A stretch of 64,000 bases of DNA from Massilia kyonggiensis (GCF_024756235.1 NZ_JANUGY010000003.1:372001-436000), one strand, 5' to 3'. Positions 24,220 through 34,158 are shown, numbered from the stretch's first letter. Notes: a model not told the origin generated them from the sequence alone. Program-made: numbers and translations.

Positions 24220-25106
24220 GATGGCGGCGCCGGCAACGCGACCGTGAACGTGAACAGCCGCCGCTCGCGCCGCCGCAGGTCCGACGTCATGCGGGCCTCG
24301 TCGAGCGAGCTGCCGGAATCGTCAAAGCCCGCCGCGGCCGCATACCCGGCGCCCAGCAGGTCGTAGCGCGCCCCGCCGGGCTCCATGCGCGTGGGACGGC
24401 TGCCGTGCAGCAGCAGGCCCACGCGGATGCCGACGACGCGCTTCCAGTGCGTCCGCCTGTTGAACTCGGCTGGTGGCAGGCCGGCAAAGCCGGCGTCGAG
24501 GACATCGATGGCCGTCGCGTTCACATAGCGGTTGGCGACGCCGTCCGGCGGGTCGTCCGTATCCACGCCGTACAGGACCTGGAAGCCGTCCACGCCGCTC
24601 ACCAGCGCATCGGAACTCCAGTGCGCGGCGCCGCGGTATTTGCAGCGCAGTTCGGCCTCGCCTTCGCCGTTGCGCGCCACGTAGAAAATGCTCCAGCCCT
24701 CCCCGCCCGCGGCAACGGAAAAGCCCGCGCAATCGACGGCGCTGTCGTCGCCGGGAAAGCGGACGGCCAGCACGTCGCTGCCGTTGACGGCGGCCGGCAG
24801 CGGATCGTCGATGCCCGCCGCGGCCCGGGACAGGGTGCGCGCATCCAGGCCCGCGAGGCGCGCGGGGGCGCTGTCCGCGGCGGCATCGGCCACGGTGTCG
24901 GGGTCGGTGGCGCCGGCCAGGCGCACGGCGCGGCCGATGAGGTCGATGGCGAAGCGTCCGCCATCTTCCACGCCGGCCGACTCGATCTGCGCCGCGTAGG
25001 CGCCGTTCGCGAGCACGAGCAGGCGGCCGGCCATCAGCACGATGCCCAGGCCGATGGTCAGCGCCACCATCAGCTCGACAAGCGTCATGCCGCGCTGACG
25101 GATCAT
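24216..25106 (-). CDS. pilW: PilW-like minor pilin
   Basis: A 296-residue prepilin-like protein. The N-terminus MIRQRG-MTLVELMVALTIGLGIVLMAG has the Gly/Met cleavage site and Glu at +5. The large C-terminal domain contains ANGAYAAQIESAGVEDGGRF and SDVLAVRFPGDD, usual for PilW. It primes type IV pilus assembly with PilV and PilX. The ATG at 25106 overlaps the PilV stop (ATGA), and the gene's end overlaps the PilX start by 4 bases. Confidence 0.9.
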   Translation of the reverse strand: MIRQRGMTLVELMVALTIGLGIVLMAGRLLVLANGAYAAQIESAGVEDGGRFAIDLIGRAVRLAGATDPDTVADAAADSAPARLAGLDARTLSRAAAGIDDPLPAAVNGSDVLAVRFPGDDSAVDCAGFSVAAGGEGWSIFYVARNGEGEAELRCKYRGAAHWSSDALVSGVDGFQVLYGVDTDDPPDGVANRYVNATAIDVLDAGFAGLPPAEFNRRTHWKRVVGIRVGLLLHGSRPTRMEPGGARYDLLGAGYAAAAGFDDSGSSLDEARMTSDLRRRERRLFTFTVALPAPPS

Positions 25107-25645
25107 GGCGCCGCTCCCGCCAGCGGCATCACCAGCTTCGGTGCGCCGGTCTCGCGATCGCCCTGCGCGCGCCAGCCGAGCTTGACGACGATGGGTGCGC
25201 CATCCTCCGGGTCGCACGCCCAGGGCAGTACGCCGGCCGCATCCGGCTCACCCGCGTCGCGGCATACGCGGATGCGTCCACCGGGGAAACCGGCAGCCAC
25301 GGCATCGGCTACCTCGAACACATCGAAACGCCCCAGCGCATCCGCGTCGCAGGGCGTGTCGGCGTAACACAGGGCCGGGGCGGTCGGCGCGCCGCTGCCG
25401 GCGTCGTAATCGAGGTGGAGATAGGGATTGTCGGGCTGCGCCAGGGCACGGGGATTGGCGCGCATGCGCTCGGCCAGCGAGCGGGCCAGGCGGGTGGCGT
25501 CGGACAGGCGCGCGGCGTCGCGGGCGGCGCGCACGGCCAGCGTCTGCAGCGCGGCCGCACCGGCAATGCCGAGCGCGACGACGAACAGGGCGACGAGCAC
25601 CTCGACCAACGTGAATCCGGCATGCACACCCGGCAGCGATCGCAT
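25103..25645 (-). CDS. pilV: PilV-like minor pilin
   Basis: A 180-residue prepilin-like protein that begins MRSLPGVHAG, then FTLVEVLVALFVVALGIAGAA, the standard type IV prepilin leader and helix. The QTLAVRAARDAARLSDATRLA segment and the late Cys pairs are typical of PilV. A strong ribosome site, GGAGGT, lies 5 bases before the ATG, the best in the pilin set, as fits the first gene of a coupled series pilV-pilW-pilX-pilE-fimT-ribD. No pilY1 homologue is present in the cluster. Confidence 0.9.
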   Translation of the reverse strand: MRSLPGVHAGFTLVEVLVALFVVALGIAGAAALQTLAVRAARDAARLSDATRLARSLAERMRANPRALAQPDNPYLHLDYDAGSGAPTAPALCYADTPCDADALGRFDVFEVADAVAAGFPGGRIRVCRDAGEPDAAGVLPWACDPEDGAPIVVKLGWRAQGDRETGAPKLVMPLAGAAP

Positions 25646-25761
25646 CGACGACCTCCAGCGTTTCGATTGAACGAGCTGAAAAGGTAACAGTCGAGCTCCG
25701 GCAAGCCGTGTGACGACTCAACCGTGAGGATGGAACTAAAAGCCGGGAAAAGTGACGCGTC

Positions 25762-26220
25762 CTACTTGCGCGGCTGGCCCACTTCGGCGATGGCTTCCTG
25801 GAACTCGGCCAGGTCTTCGAAGTTCTTGTAGACGGACGCGAAGCGGATGTAGGCGATCTTGTCGAGACGCTTGAGTTCCTGCATCACCAGTTCTCCGACA
25901 TAACCCGTATCGACTTCGCGCCGGCCGCTGGTGAGGAGTTTTTCTTCGATGGAGGCGACGGCGCGGTCGATGGCTTCGGCCGCCACAGGACGCTTGCGCA
26001 GCGCGAGCATCAGGCTGCCGCGCAGCTTGGAGGATTCGTATTCGGTACGGCTGCCGTTCTTCTTGACGATGAACGGCATCGACAGCTCGATCCGTTCGTA
26101 CGTCGTGAAACGCTTGTCGCACGCGACACAGCGGCGCCGGCGGCGGATGGCGTCGCCCTCCTCGGATACGCGGGTATCGAGGACCTGGGTGTCTTCATGC
26201 TGACAGAACGGACATTTCAT
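25762..26220 (-). CDS. nrdR: Transcriptional repressor NrdR
   Basis: A 152-residue repressor of ribonucleotide reductase genes. The N-terminal zinc ribbon ([13 protein letters not shown] and [14 protein letters not shown]) binds NrdR boxes. The ATP-cone domain follows ([32 protein letters not shown]), sensing ATP/dATP. The ATG at 26220 matches the family start. It lies 40 bases after glyA, a usual betaproteobacterial order. Confidence 0.97.
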   Translation of the reverse strand: MKCPFCQHEDTQVLDTRVSEEGDAIRRRRRCVACDKRFTTYERIELSMPFIVKKNGSRTEYESSKLRGSLMLALRKRPVAAEAIDRAVASIEEKLLTSGRREVDTGYVGELVMQELKRLDKIAYIRFASVYKNFEDLAEFQEAIAEVGQPRK

Positions 26221-26229
26221 GGGTCGATA

Positions 26230-26250
26230 GGGGCGCCGCATGGGCGCCCC
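26230..26250 (-). terminator. Hairpin between glyA and nrdR (possible attenuator)
   Basis: GGGGCGCC (26230-26237) pairs perfectly with GGCGCCCC (26243-26250) around a 5-base loop. No T run follows on the minus strand, so it is more likely a partial terminator or RNA-stabilising hairpin that lowers nrdR relative to glyA. Confidence 0.45.
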
Positions 26251-26259
26251 GCTGTCACA

Positions 26260-27507
<1,248 letters not shown>

Positions 27508-27611
27508 GAAAAAACTCCAATCGATAAGAGAACCAGGCAACGGTCAGCGCTGAACAGGCGGGAGCCGAAACACATGCGGGGCAGCCGCGATACCAACGCG
27601 TACCAGTCGGT

Positions 27612-27739
27612 GGCTGCCCAGGCGAACGGCAAGTTTGAAATCTCACGTTCCCCGGTGGGTGCCCACCTTCGCCACGCACCGGCAGGCCGATCGCTCCTGA
27701 TCGGACGGCAGCGCACGGTTTTCGCCAGTCACGTGAGAT
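27612..27739 (-). promoter_or_regulatory. ZTP (pfl-motif) riboswitch upstream of glyA, with an extra inserted stem
   Basis: On the minus strand, a perfect 9-bp P1 (ATCTCACGT 27739-27731 with ACGTGAGAT 27648-27640) encloses GACTGGCGAA and the hairpin GGTGGGCACCCACC followed by CGGGGAACG. A short linker leads to CCGTTCGCCTGGGCA. These match the conserved parts of ZTP riboswitches, which sense the purine intermediate ZTP/ZMP when 10-formyl-THF is low. A stem of about 45 bases (27676-27720) is inserted in the junction before the GGTGGG hairpin. GGGCAGCC at the aptamer's 3' edge (27619-27612) can instead pair with GGCTGCCC (27586-27579), a likely expression switch. Confidence 0.85.
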
Positions 27740-27755
27740 GTAAATGGAACCTCGG

Positions 27756-27785
27756 ATTGTACGGGATTGTGCGGCCGGCAGGCAA
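27756..27785 (-). promoter_or_regulatory. Sigma-70 promoter of glyA
   Basis: On the minus strand TTGCCT (27785-27780), an 18-base spacer and TACAAT (27761-27756). Transcription would start near 27749, ten bases before P1 of the riboswitch. Confidence 0.65.
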
Positions 27786-27883
27786 GGAAACCGATGCCGA
27801 CCTGGCAACCCACCCTTCGGCGCTGCCCCGCGTGGTCATTTCAGCTACAATCTCACGGTTACAACCTGCCAGGCAAAAACAAA

Positions 27884-28633
27884 ATGATCGTTTTCATCAC
27901 CGGCGCATCGGCCGGATTCGGCGCCGCCATGGCGCGCACTTTCGTCAAGAACGGCCACCAGGTAGTGCTGGCGGCACGCCGCAAGGACCGCCTCGACGCG
28001 CTGGCCAAGGAGCTGGGCGAGTCGGCCCTGCCGATCGCGATGGACGTCACCGACAAGAATTCGATCGAGGAAGCGCTGTCGATGCTGCCGCAATCCTGGC
28101 GCCAGATCGACGTCCTGATCAACAATGCCGGCCTGGCCCTGAACACGAAGCCGGCCTACGAAGTGCCGCTGGAAGATTGGGAAACGATGATCGCCACGAA
28201 CATCAAGGGCCTCGTCACGATGACGCACGCCCTGCTGCCCGCGATGGTCGAACGGGGCAGCGGCCTCGTCATCAACATCGGCTCCGTCGCCGGCCGCACG
28301 CCGTATCCGGGCGGGAACGTGTACGGCGCCACCAAGGCGTTCGTCGAACAGTTCACGCTGAACCTGCGCGCCGACCTCGTGGGCACCGGCGTGCGCGCGA
28401 CGAATATCGCGCCGGGCCTGTGCGGCGGCACCGAATTCTCGAACGTGCGCCTGCGCGACGACGCGGCCGCGGCGAAAGTCTACGAAGGCACGCAGCCGCT
28501 GACGGCGGAAGACATCGCCGAGACCGCCTATTGGATCGCGTCCCTGCCGCCGCACGTCAACATCAACCACATCGAGATGATGCCGACCTGCCAGGGCTAC
28601 GGTCCGCTCAACATCAAACGCAACCCGGGCTGA
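27884..28633 (+). CDS. ydfG: SDR-family NADP-dependent oxidoreductase (YdfG-like 3-hydroxy acid dehydrogenase)
   Basis: A 249-residue short-chain dehydrogenase. The cofactor motif TGASAGFG lies at residues 6-13, with RRKDR after the second strand, which favours NADP. NNAGLAL is followed by the catalytic Ser in NIGSVAGRTPYPGG, and by YGATK with the catalytic Tyr and Lys. The C-terminus, HINHIEMMPTCQG-like (here VNINHIEMMP), is close to YdfG, which oxidises serine and 3-hydroxy acids and reduces malonic semialdehyde. A -10 TACAAT at 27846-27851 may drive it, divergent from glyA. Substrate by family resemblance only. Confidence 0.9.
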   Translation: MIVFITGASAGFGAAMARTFVKNGHQVVLAARRKDRLDALAKELGESALPIAMDVTDKNSIEEALSMLPQSWRQIDVLINNAGLALNTKPAYEVPLEDWETMIATNIKGLVTMTHALLPAMVERGSGLVINIGSVAGRTPYPGGNVYGATKAFVEQFTLNLRADLVGTGVRATNIAPGLCGGTEFSNVRLRDDAAAAKVYEGTQPLTAEDIAETAYWIASLPPHVNINHIEMMPTCQGYGPLNIKRNPG

Positions 28634-28836
28634 GCGCCAAGCACGAAAATCGGACGACCGGCGAACGAATTGTTTTCGCTTTGTAACAGCGGCGCCGTCC
28701 AAAATGAAAAAGTGCTACAGTTGCTGGCTTGGCATGAGCCTCTCGCATTCTCACGCCAGCCACTCATACCTATGTATATGTACCCTGGCGCACATATGGC
28801 GGGTGGAATGGCGTAAAATGTTTCCCATTTTCATTT

Positions 28837-29253
28837 ATGGCAGCTGAAATGCCTTCAGTTTTCACCTGGACAGTTCGCGTCTATTACGAGGATACGGACG
28901 CCGGCGGCATCGTGTACTACGCCAATTACCTGAAGTTCTTCGAACGTGCGCGCACCGAATGGCTGCGTTCGCTCGGCATCGATCAGCAAACCCTGCGCGA
29001 CCAGGACGGCGCGCTGTTCGTCGTGCGCAATGCCAGCGTCGACTATGTGGCGTCCGCGCGTCTGGACGATGAAGTGAAACTGACCCTGAACGTGGAAAAG
29101 CTCGGCCGCGCCTCCGTCCAGTTCGCCCAGCAAGCCTGGCGCGGCGACACGCTGCTTTCCAGCGCCGACGTGAAAGTCGGCTGCATCGATGCCGTCACGA
29201 TGCGCCCGCGTTCGCTCCCCGACCTTGCCGCTGCTAAAATGCGTGCCGCCTGA
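28837..29253 (+). CDS. ybgC: Tol-Pal system-associated acyl-CoA thioesterase YbgC
   Basis: A 138-residue hotdog-fold thioesterase, the usual first gene of the tol-pal operon. The catalytic signature is YYEDTDAGGIVYYANYLKFFERARTEW with the Asp in DTDAGG. It hydrolyses short- or medium-chain acyl-CoA/ACP at the inner membrane and is linked to phospholipid metabolism. The start at 28837 lacks a clear ribosome site; the ATG at 28849 is the alternative. The 200 bases upstream hold no other gene. Confidence 0.95.
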   Translation: MAAEMPSVFTWTVRVYYEDTDAGGIVYYANYLKFFERARTEWLRSLGIDQQTLRDQDGALFVVRNASVDYVASARLDDEVKLTLNVEKLGRASVQFAQQAWRGDTLLSSADVKVGCIDAVTMRPRSLPDLAAAKMRAA

Positions 29254-29280
29254 TCCTCCATTTGACCAAATAGATAGCCA

Positions 29281-29964
29281 ATGAACGCAGTCCAAGACCT
29301 CTCATTCATTGAACTGATCCGCCATGCCCACGTGCTGGTGCAGTTGCTGATGGCCCTGCTGTTCGCGATTTCGCTCATGAGCTGGACTTATATTTTCCGC
29401 AAACTGTTCGCGATCCGCGCGGCACGCCGCCAGACCGAGCAGTTCGAGCGCAGCTTCTGGGCCGGCGGCAACCTGCACACCCTGCACCAGAGCGCCAGCA
29501 GCCAGCGCGACCAGAGCGGTCCGCTGGCCCGCATCTTCGAAGCAGGCATGGGCGAGTTCATCAAGGGCAAGCAGGCCTCGCGCGACGCGCTCGACATGGG
29601 TGCCGTGCTGGATGGCGCCCGCCGTGCGATGCGCGCCGCCTTCCACCGCGAACTGGACCAGATGGACACGCACCTGAACTTCCTCGCCTCCGTCGGCTCC
29701 GTCTCGCCGTATATCGGCCTGCTGGGTACCGTCTGGGGCATCATGAACGCGTTCCGCGGCCTGGCAAACGTGCAGCAGGCGACCCTGGCCACGGTTGCGC
29801 CGGGCATCGCCGAAGCGCTGATCGCCACCGCCATCGGCCTGTTCGCCGCCATTCCGGCCGTCGTCGCGTACAACCGCTTCACCCACGACATCGACCGCCT
29901 CGCGATCCGCTTCGAAAGCTTCGTCGAGGAATTCTCGAACATCCTGCAGCGCCAGTCGCGCTGA
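29281..29964 (+). CDS. tolQ: Tol-Pal system proton channel subunit TolQ
   Basis: A 227-residue inner-membrane protein of the ExbB/MotA class. Membrane segment one is near residues 18-38 (VQLLMALLFAISLMSWTYIF). A large cytoplasmic loop follows, and two C-terminal segments lie around SVSPYIGLLGTVWGIMNAF and GIAEALIATAIGLFAAIPAVVAYN. With TolR it uses the proton gradient to drive TolA. It lies 28 bases after ybgC. Confidence 0.97.
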   Translation: MNAVQDLSFIELIRHAHVLVQLLMALLFAISLMSWTYIFRKLFAIRAARRQTEQFERSFWAGGNLHTLHQSASSQRDQSGPLARIFEAGMGEFIKGKQASRDALDMGAVLDGARRAMRAAFHRELDQMDTHLNFLASVGSVSPYIGLLGTVWGIMNAFRGLANVQQATLATVAPGIAEALIATAIGLFAAIPAVVAYNRFTHDIDRLAIRFESFVEEFSNILQRQSR

Positions 29965-29984
29965 TCGCCGCCCGAGGAACCGAC

Positions 29985-30413
29985 ATGGCCTTCAACAGCA
30001 GCCTGCGGGGCAGCCGTCGCAAGCTCAAGTCCGAGATCAACGTCGTGCCGTACATCGACGTGATGCTGGTGCTGCTCATCATCTTCATGGCGGTGCCGCC
30101 GACGCAGAACCCCAGCGAGATCAAGCTGCCCAGCGCCGAGCGCTCGACGCAGCCGCCGGACGACTACATCCAGATCGCGATCCGGGAGAACGCCCAGCTG
30201 CAGATCGGCATCACGGGCAAGAATCCGCAGCCGCTGGAAGACGTATCGAGCCGTTCGACGCTCGTCACGCGCCTGCGCGACCTCCACGCCGAGCATCCGG
30301 ATTATCCGGTCTTGATAGCTGGCGACCGCGACAGCAAATACGATGACGTCATCCAGCTGATCTCGGAAGCCAAGAAGATGGGTATCACCCGCGTCGGCCT
30401 GGCCACGAAGTGA
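29985..30413 (+). CDS. tolR: Tol-Pal system subunit TolR
   Basis: A 142-residue ExbD-like protein with one membrane helix (about residues 20-38: VVPYIDVMLVLLIIFMAVPP) carrying the proton-path Asp in YIDVMLVLL. A periplasmic domain ends LVTRLRDLH and VLIAGDRDSKYDDVIQLISEAKKMGI, typical of the family. It lies 20 bases after tolQ and 10 before tolA. Confidence 0.97.
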   Translation: MAFNSSLRGSRRKLKSEINVVPYIDVMLVLLIIFMAVPPTQNPSEIKLPSAERSTQPPDDYIQIAIRENAQLQIGITGKNPQPLEDVSSRSTLVTRLRDLHAEHPDYPVLIAGDRDSKYDDVIQLISEAKKMGITRVGLATK

Positions 30414-30423
30414 AGACGAACTG

Positions 30424-31401
30424 ATGTCAGCAACGAAGCAGACCAACATCGGCAACAGCAACGGCGCGCCCTATCACGTGCCGCCTGAACCGAACCGCTG
30501 GCCGGCCATCGGCCTGGCGGTGGGCGTGCACGCCCTGTTGCTGGCGTTCCTGTGGATCGGCGTGAGCTGGCAGAACAATGCGCCCGTCGCCGTCGAAGCG
30601 GAGATCTGGGACGTGACGACGCAGACCGCCGCTCCACCGCCAGCCCCTGCCCCGGCGCCCGAACCGGAACCCGAACCCGAGACCCCGCCGCCGCAGCCCG
30701 CGCCGAAAGCCGTGGAGCCGCCGCCCGTCGTCGAAAAGCCGCAGCCGAAGGCGCCGGACATCGCCTTGGAGCGCGAGAAGAAACGCAAGGAAGAACTGAA
30801 ACGCAAGCAGCTCGAGGAAGAACGCGAGCTGGCCGAGCAGAAGCGCGCGGAAGAGAAGAAAGCGAAGGCGCTCGCCGAGAAGAAGGAACGCGAACTCGAA
30901 GAGAAGAAGGCCAAGGCCGACGCTGAAAAGAAAGAAGCCGAGAAGAAGAAAAAAGAAGAAGCGGAAAAGAAAAAGAAAGAGGAAGCCGACAAGAAGAAAA
31001 AGGCCGCCGAAGAACAGAAGAAACTGGACGCCGCACGCGCCGAGGAAATGCGCCGCATCACGGGCGCGGCCGGCAATCCGACCAGCACCGGCTCGGCCGA
31101 GAAATCGACGGCGCCACGCATCGACAAGGGCTATACCGCGGCCATCACGGCCAAGGTGAAGGGCAATACGTCGTACGCGGGCAGCCTCGACGAACCGGGT
31201 AATCCGACGGCGACCTTCCGCGTCGAGCAGTTGCCGACCGGCGAGATCATTTCGGTCAGGAAGATCAAGAGCAGCGGCGTGCCGTCATTCGACGACGCGG
31301 TCGAAAAGGGCATCACCAAATCGTCCCCACTGCCAAAGAAGAAAGATGGTACGGTAGAGCGTTCCCTCGTGATCGAGTTCCATATGAAGGATCTGCAGTG
31401 A
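30424..31401 (+). CDS. tolA: Cell envelope integrity protein TolA
   Basis: A 325-residue protein spanning the periplasm. There is one N-terminal membrane helix (about 20-40, IGLAVGVHALLLAFLWIGVSW), a Pro-rich hinge (70-115), and a Lys/Glu/Ala coiled-coil domain II (about 115-210). The C-terminal TonB-like domain III contains YTAAITAKVKGNT and GVPSFDDAVEKGI. It transmits TolQR force to TolB-Pal. Domain II is notably Lys/Glu-rich with EEAEKKKKEEADKKKK repeats. Confidence 0.95.
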   Translation: MSATKQTNIGNSNGAPYHVPPEPNRWPAIGLAVGVHALLLAFLWIGVSWQNNAPVAVEAEIWDVTTQTAAPPPAPAPAPEPEPEPETPPPQPAPKAVEPPPVVEKPQPKAPDIALEREKKRKEELKRKQLEEERELAEQKRAEEKKAKALAEKKERELEEKKAKADAEKKEAEKKKKEEAEKKKKEEADKKKKAAEEQKKLDAARAEEMRRITGAAGNPTSTGSAEKSTAPRIDKGYTAAITAKVKGNTSYAGSLDEPGNPTATFRVEQLPTGEIISVRKIKSSGVPSFDDAVEKGITKSSPLPKKKDGTVERSLVIEFHMKDLQ

Positions 31402-31435
31402 TCGCGTTCCGACCTTAACCATTGCTGAGAGAAAC

Positions 31436-32704
31436 ATGAAGAAACTACATACCCTGCTGTTTTCGGCCACCCTCCTGATGGGCGTGGCTGCACATGCCCA
31501 GCTGAAAGTCGAAATCGCCGGCGTGGGCAGCAACCAGATCCCGGTCGCAGTCGCCGCATTCGCCGACGAATCGGTGGCACCCGAACAGGTGTCCGCCATC
31601 GTCCGTGCCGACCTCGAGCGCAGCGGCGTGTTCAAGGTCATCGACGCCCGCCAGACCATTTCCGACACCGCCAACATCGACCTGGCCGCATTCAAGGCCA
31701 GCGGTGCCGACGCACTCGTCGTGGGCTCCGTGCAGCGTCTCGCGGACGGCCGCTTCCAGGTACGTTATAAACTGCTGGACACCGTCAAGCAGACGCAGCT
31801 GTCGCAACTGTCGGATGCCGTCACCGCGCGCAACACGCGCCTGGAAGGCCACCGCATCGCCGACGACGTCTACGAAAAACTGACCGGCGTGCGCGGTATC
31901 TTCTCGACCCGCATCACGTACGTGAAGCAGGACCCGGCCGCGCGCGACTACAAGCTCGTCGTGGCGGATGCGGACGGCGAAGGCGAGCAGGTCGCCGCGC
32001 ATGGCCGCGAGCCGATCATCTCGCCGGCATGGTCGCCGGACGGCACCAAGGTCGCGTACGTGTCGTTCGAGCTGCGCAAGCCCGTCATCTACGTGCAGAA
32101 CCTGATCACGGGCCAGCGCACCGTGGTCGCCAACTTCAAGGGCAACAACTCGGCCCCGTCCTGGTCGCCCGACGGCACGCAACTGGCGGTCGGCCTGACC
32201 AAGGACACGAACACCTACCAGGTCTACATCGTGAATGCCGACGGTAGCGGCGTGCGCCGCCTGTCGCACACGAACAGCATCGACACGGAACCGCGCTTCT
32301 CGGCGGATGGCCAGTCGATTTACTTCACCAGCGACCGCAGCGGCGGCCCGCAGATCTACAAGATGAGCGTCAACGGCGGGCAGGCAACCCGCGTCACGTT
32401 CAACGGCAACTACAATATCAGCCCTCGTGTATCCCCGGACGGCAAGACGCTGGCGTGGATTTCGCAACGCGATGGGGGTTTTTCCCTGTATGCGATGGAC
32501 CTGGCTTCCGGTCAGGAACAACGCTTGGCCGATGGGGCCACCGAACCGAGTTTTTCGCCGAACGGCAAATACATCATGTATGCGACGAAGGGTGGGGGGC
32601 GCACCGCATTGGCCGTTGTGTCGGTCGACGGACGCGTCAAGCAGCGCTTGAGCACCCAAGCGGGAAACATTCGGGAGCCCAGCTGGGGCCCGTTTATGAA
32701 GTAA
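31436..32704 (+). CDS. tolB: Tol-Pal system beta-propeller protein TolB
   Basis: A 422-residue periplasmic protein. The signal peptide (LLFSATLLMGVAAHA) precedes an N-terminal domain (about 23-155) and a six-bladed propeller with repeated WSPDGT/FSADGQ/VSPDGK motifs. It cycles between Pal and TolA. It lies 34 bases after tolA and 25 before pal. Confidence 0.97.
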   Translation: MKKLHTLLFSATLLMGVAAHAQLKVEIAGVGSNQIPVAVAAFADESVAPEQVSAIVRADLERSGVFKVIDARQTISDTANIDLAAFKASGADALVVGSVQRLADGRFQVRYKLLDTVKQTQLSQLSDAVTARNTRLEGHRIADDVYEKLTGVRGIFSTRITYVKQDPAARDYKLVVADADGEGEQVAAHGREPIISPAWSPDGTKVAYVSFELRKPVIYVQNLITGQRTVVANFKGNNSAPSWSPDGTQLAVGLTKDTNTYQVYIVNADGSGVRRLSHTNSIDTEPRFSADGQSIYFTSDRSGGPQIYKMSVNGGQATRVTFNGNYNISPRVSPDGKTLAWISQRDGGFSLYAMDLASGQEQRLADGATEPSFSPNGKYIMYATKGGGRTALAVVSVDGRVKQRLSTQAGNIREPSWGPFMK

Positions 32705-32729
32705 AAACTTTTTGACCAGGAGAAAAACC

Positions 32730-33257
32730 ATGCGTAATGTAAAAAGTGTAGCGTTCATCGTGGCTGCCGCCGCCCTGCTGTCGGCATGCTCGTCGACCAA
32801 GCTGCAGGAAGCCCCGAAAGTCGAAGAAAAGCCGGTCGCCCAGGCACCGACCCCGCCGGTCGACAACCGTGAAATCCGTCCGGTTGAAACCCCGTCGGTC
32901 GATCCGCTGAACGACCCGAAAGGCGTCCTGGCGAACCGCAGCGTGTACTTCGACTTCGACAGCTACGTCGTCCGTGACGACGGCAAGCCGGTCGTCGAGA
33001 ACCACTCGGCCTACCTGTCTAAGAACAAGCAGCGCAAGGTCCTGATCCAGGGCAACACCGACGAGCGCGGCGGCACCGAATACAACCTGGCCCTGGGCCA
33101 GAAGCGCGCCGAAGCCGTGCGCAAGTCGATGGCTGCTCTGGGCGTCTCGGACAGCCAGATGGAAGCTGTTTCGCTGGGCAAGGAAAAGCCGAAGGCCACC
33201 GGCCACGACGAAGCTGCCTGGGCTGAAAACCGCCGCGCCGATATCGTCTATCAATAA
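32730..33257 (+). CDS. pal: Peptidoglycan-associated lipoprotein Pal
   Basis: A 175-residue lipoprotein. The lipobox is ALLSAC with Cys19-20, followed by a Pro/Glu linker and an OmpA-like domain from about residue 65: SVYFDFDSYVV, then ILIQGNTDERGGTEYNLALGQKRAEAV (here VLIQGNTDERGG) with the diaminopimelate-binding Asp and Arg. It anchors the outer membrane to the wall. The ATG at 32730 follows AGGAG; an upstream in-frame ATG at 32712 is unlikely. A strong hairpin separates it from cpoB. Confidence 0.97.
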   Translation: MRNVKSVAFIVAAAALLSACSSTKLQEAPKVEEKPVAQAPTPPVDNREIRPVETPSVDPLNDPKGVLANRSVYFDFDSYVVRDDGKPVVENHSAYLSKNKQRKVLIQGNTDERGGTEYNLALGQKRAEAVRKSMAALGVSDSQMEAVSLGKEKPKATGHDEAAWAENRRADIVYQ

Positions 33258-33310
33258 TCGGGACGCTGTCTTGCCTGCCTGAGAGCTGGCGCTCCCGGCA
33301 GATTTGACAG

Positions 33311-33349
33311 CGGGGCGGGATGCGGTGCAGACTGCATCCCGCCCCGTTT
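33311..33349 (+). terminator. Strong hairpin between pal and cpoB
   Basis: CGGGGCGGGATGC pairs perfectly with GCATCCCGCCCCG (13 bp, 33311-33323 with 33334-33346) around a 10-base loop, followed by TTTCCATTT. It may be a partial terminator that lowers cpoB relative to the other tol-pal genes, or a stabiliser of the pal message end. Confidence 0.65.
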
Positions 33350-33388
33350 CCATTTGGATTCCCAAGTTTTCATAGGTCTAGAAAAGTC

Positions 33389-34153
33389 ATGATGATCAAA
33401 CCGTCCCAGTTCCGCCTCGCTGCCGTCGCCCTCGCCCTGACCGCCTGGCTGCCCCTGCAGGCAAACGCCGGCCTGCTCGACGACGATGAAGCCCGCAAGG
33501 CGATCCTCGACCTGCGCGCCAAGGTCGATGCACTGGCACGCGACATCAACGCCCGCGTCGACAACAAGGCCGACAAGTCGATCAGTCTCGACCTGGTGAA
33601 TCAGCACGAGCAGACCATGCAGGAAATCTCGCGCCTGCGCGGCCAGGTCGAAGTCCTGGCCAACGAGATCGCCAACGTCCAGAAGAACCAGAAAGACCTG
33701 TACGCGGACCTCGACGCCCGCATCAAGAAACTCGAACCGCGCCAGGAAACGATCGACGGCCAGACCGCCGAAGTGCTGCCGTCCGAAAAGAAAACCTACG
33801 ACAGCGCGATGGAGCTGTTCAAATCGGGCGACTACAAGGCCGCCGCCGGCGCCCTGCAGGATTTCGTACGCCGCTTCCCCGACTCGGCCTACGCCGCCAA
33901 CGCCCAGTACTGGCTCGGCAACGCCTATTACGCCCAGCGCGACTACAAGAACGCGATCGCTGCCCAGGAAGCCGTCGTCGCCAACTACGGCACGAGCGCC
34001 AAGGCCCCGGACGCCATGCTCAACATCGCTTCCAGTTACACGGAGCTGAAGGACAAGAAAAACGCCAAGAAGGCCCTGCAGCAGCTCGTGTCGAAGTTCC
34101 CGGACTCGGCCGCGGCGCAGGCAGCCAAGGACCGCCTGGCGGCGCTGAAGTAA
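33389..34153 (+). CDS. cpoB: Cell division coordinator CpoB (YbgF)
   Basis: A 254-residue periplasmic protein. The signal peptide (VALALTAWLPLQANA) is followed by an N-terminal trimerising coiled coil (about 25-110, ARKAILDLRAKVDALARDI) and a TPR domain with the family start SEKKTYDSAMELFKSGDY and repeats AQYWLGNAYYAQRDYKNAI. CpoB joins PBP1B activity with Tol constriction. The start is MMIK at 33389 or the second ATG at 33392. Confidence 0.95.
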   Translation: MMIKPSQFRLAAVALALTAWLPLQANAGLLDDDEARKAILDLRAKVDALARDINARVDNKADKSISLDLVNQHEQTMQEISRLRGQVEVLANEIANVQKNQKDLYADLDARIKKLEPRQETIDGQTAEVLPSEKKTYDSAMELFKSGDYKAAAGALQDFVRRFPDSAYAANAQYWLGNAYYAQRDYKNAIAAQEAVVANYGTSAKAPDAMLNIASSYTELKDKKNAKKALQQLVSKFPDSAAAQAAKDRLAALK

Positions 34154-34158
34154 GCCGT

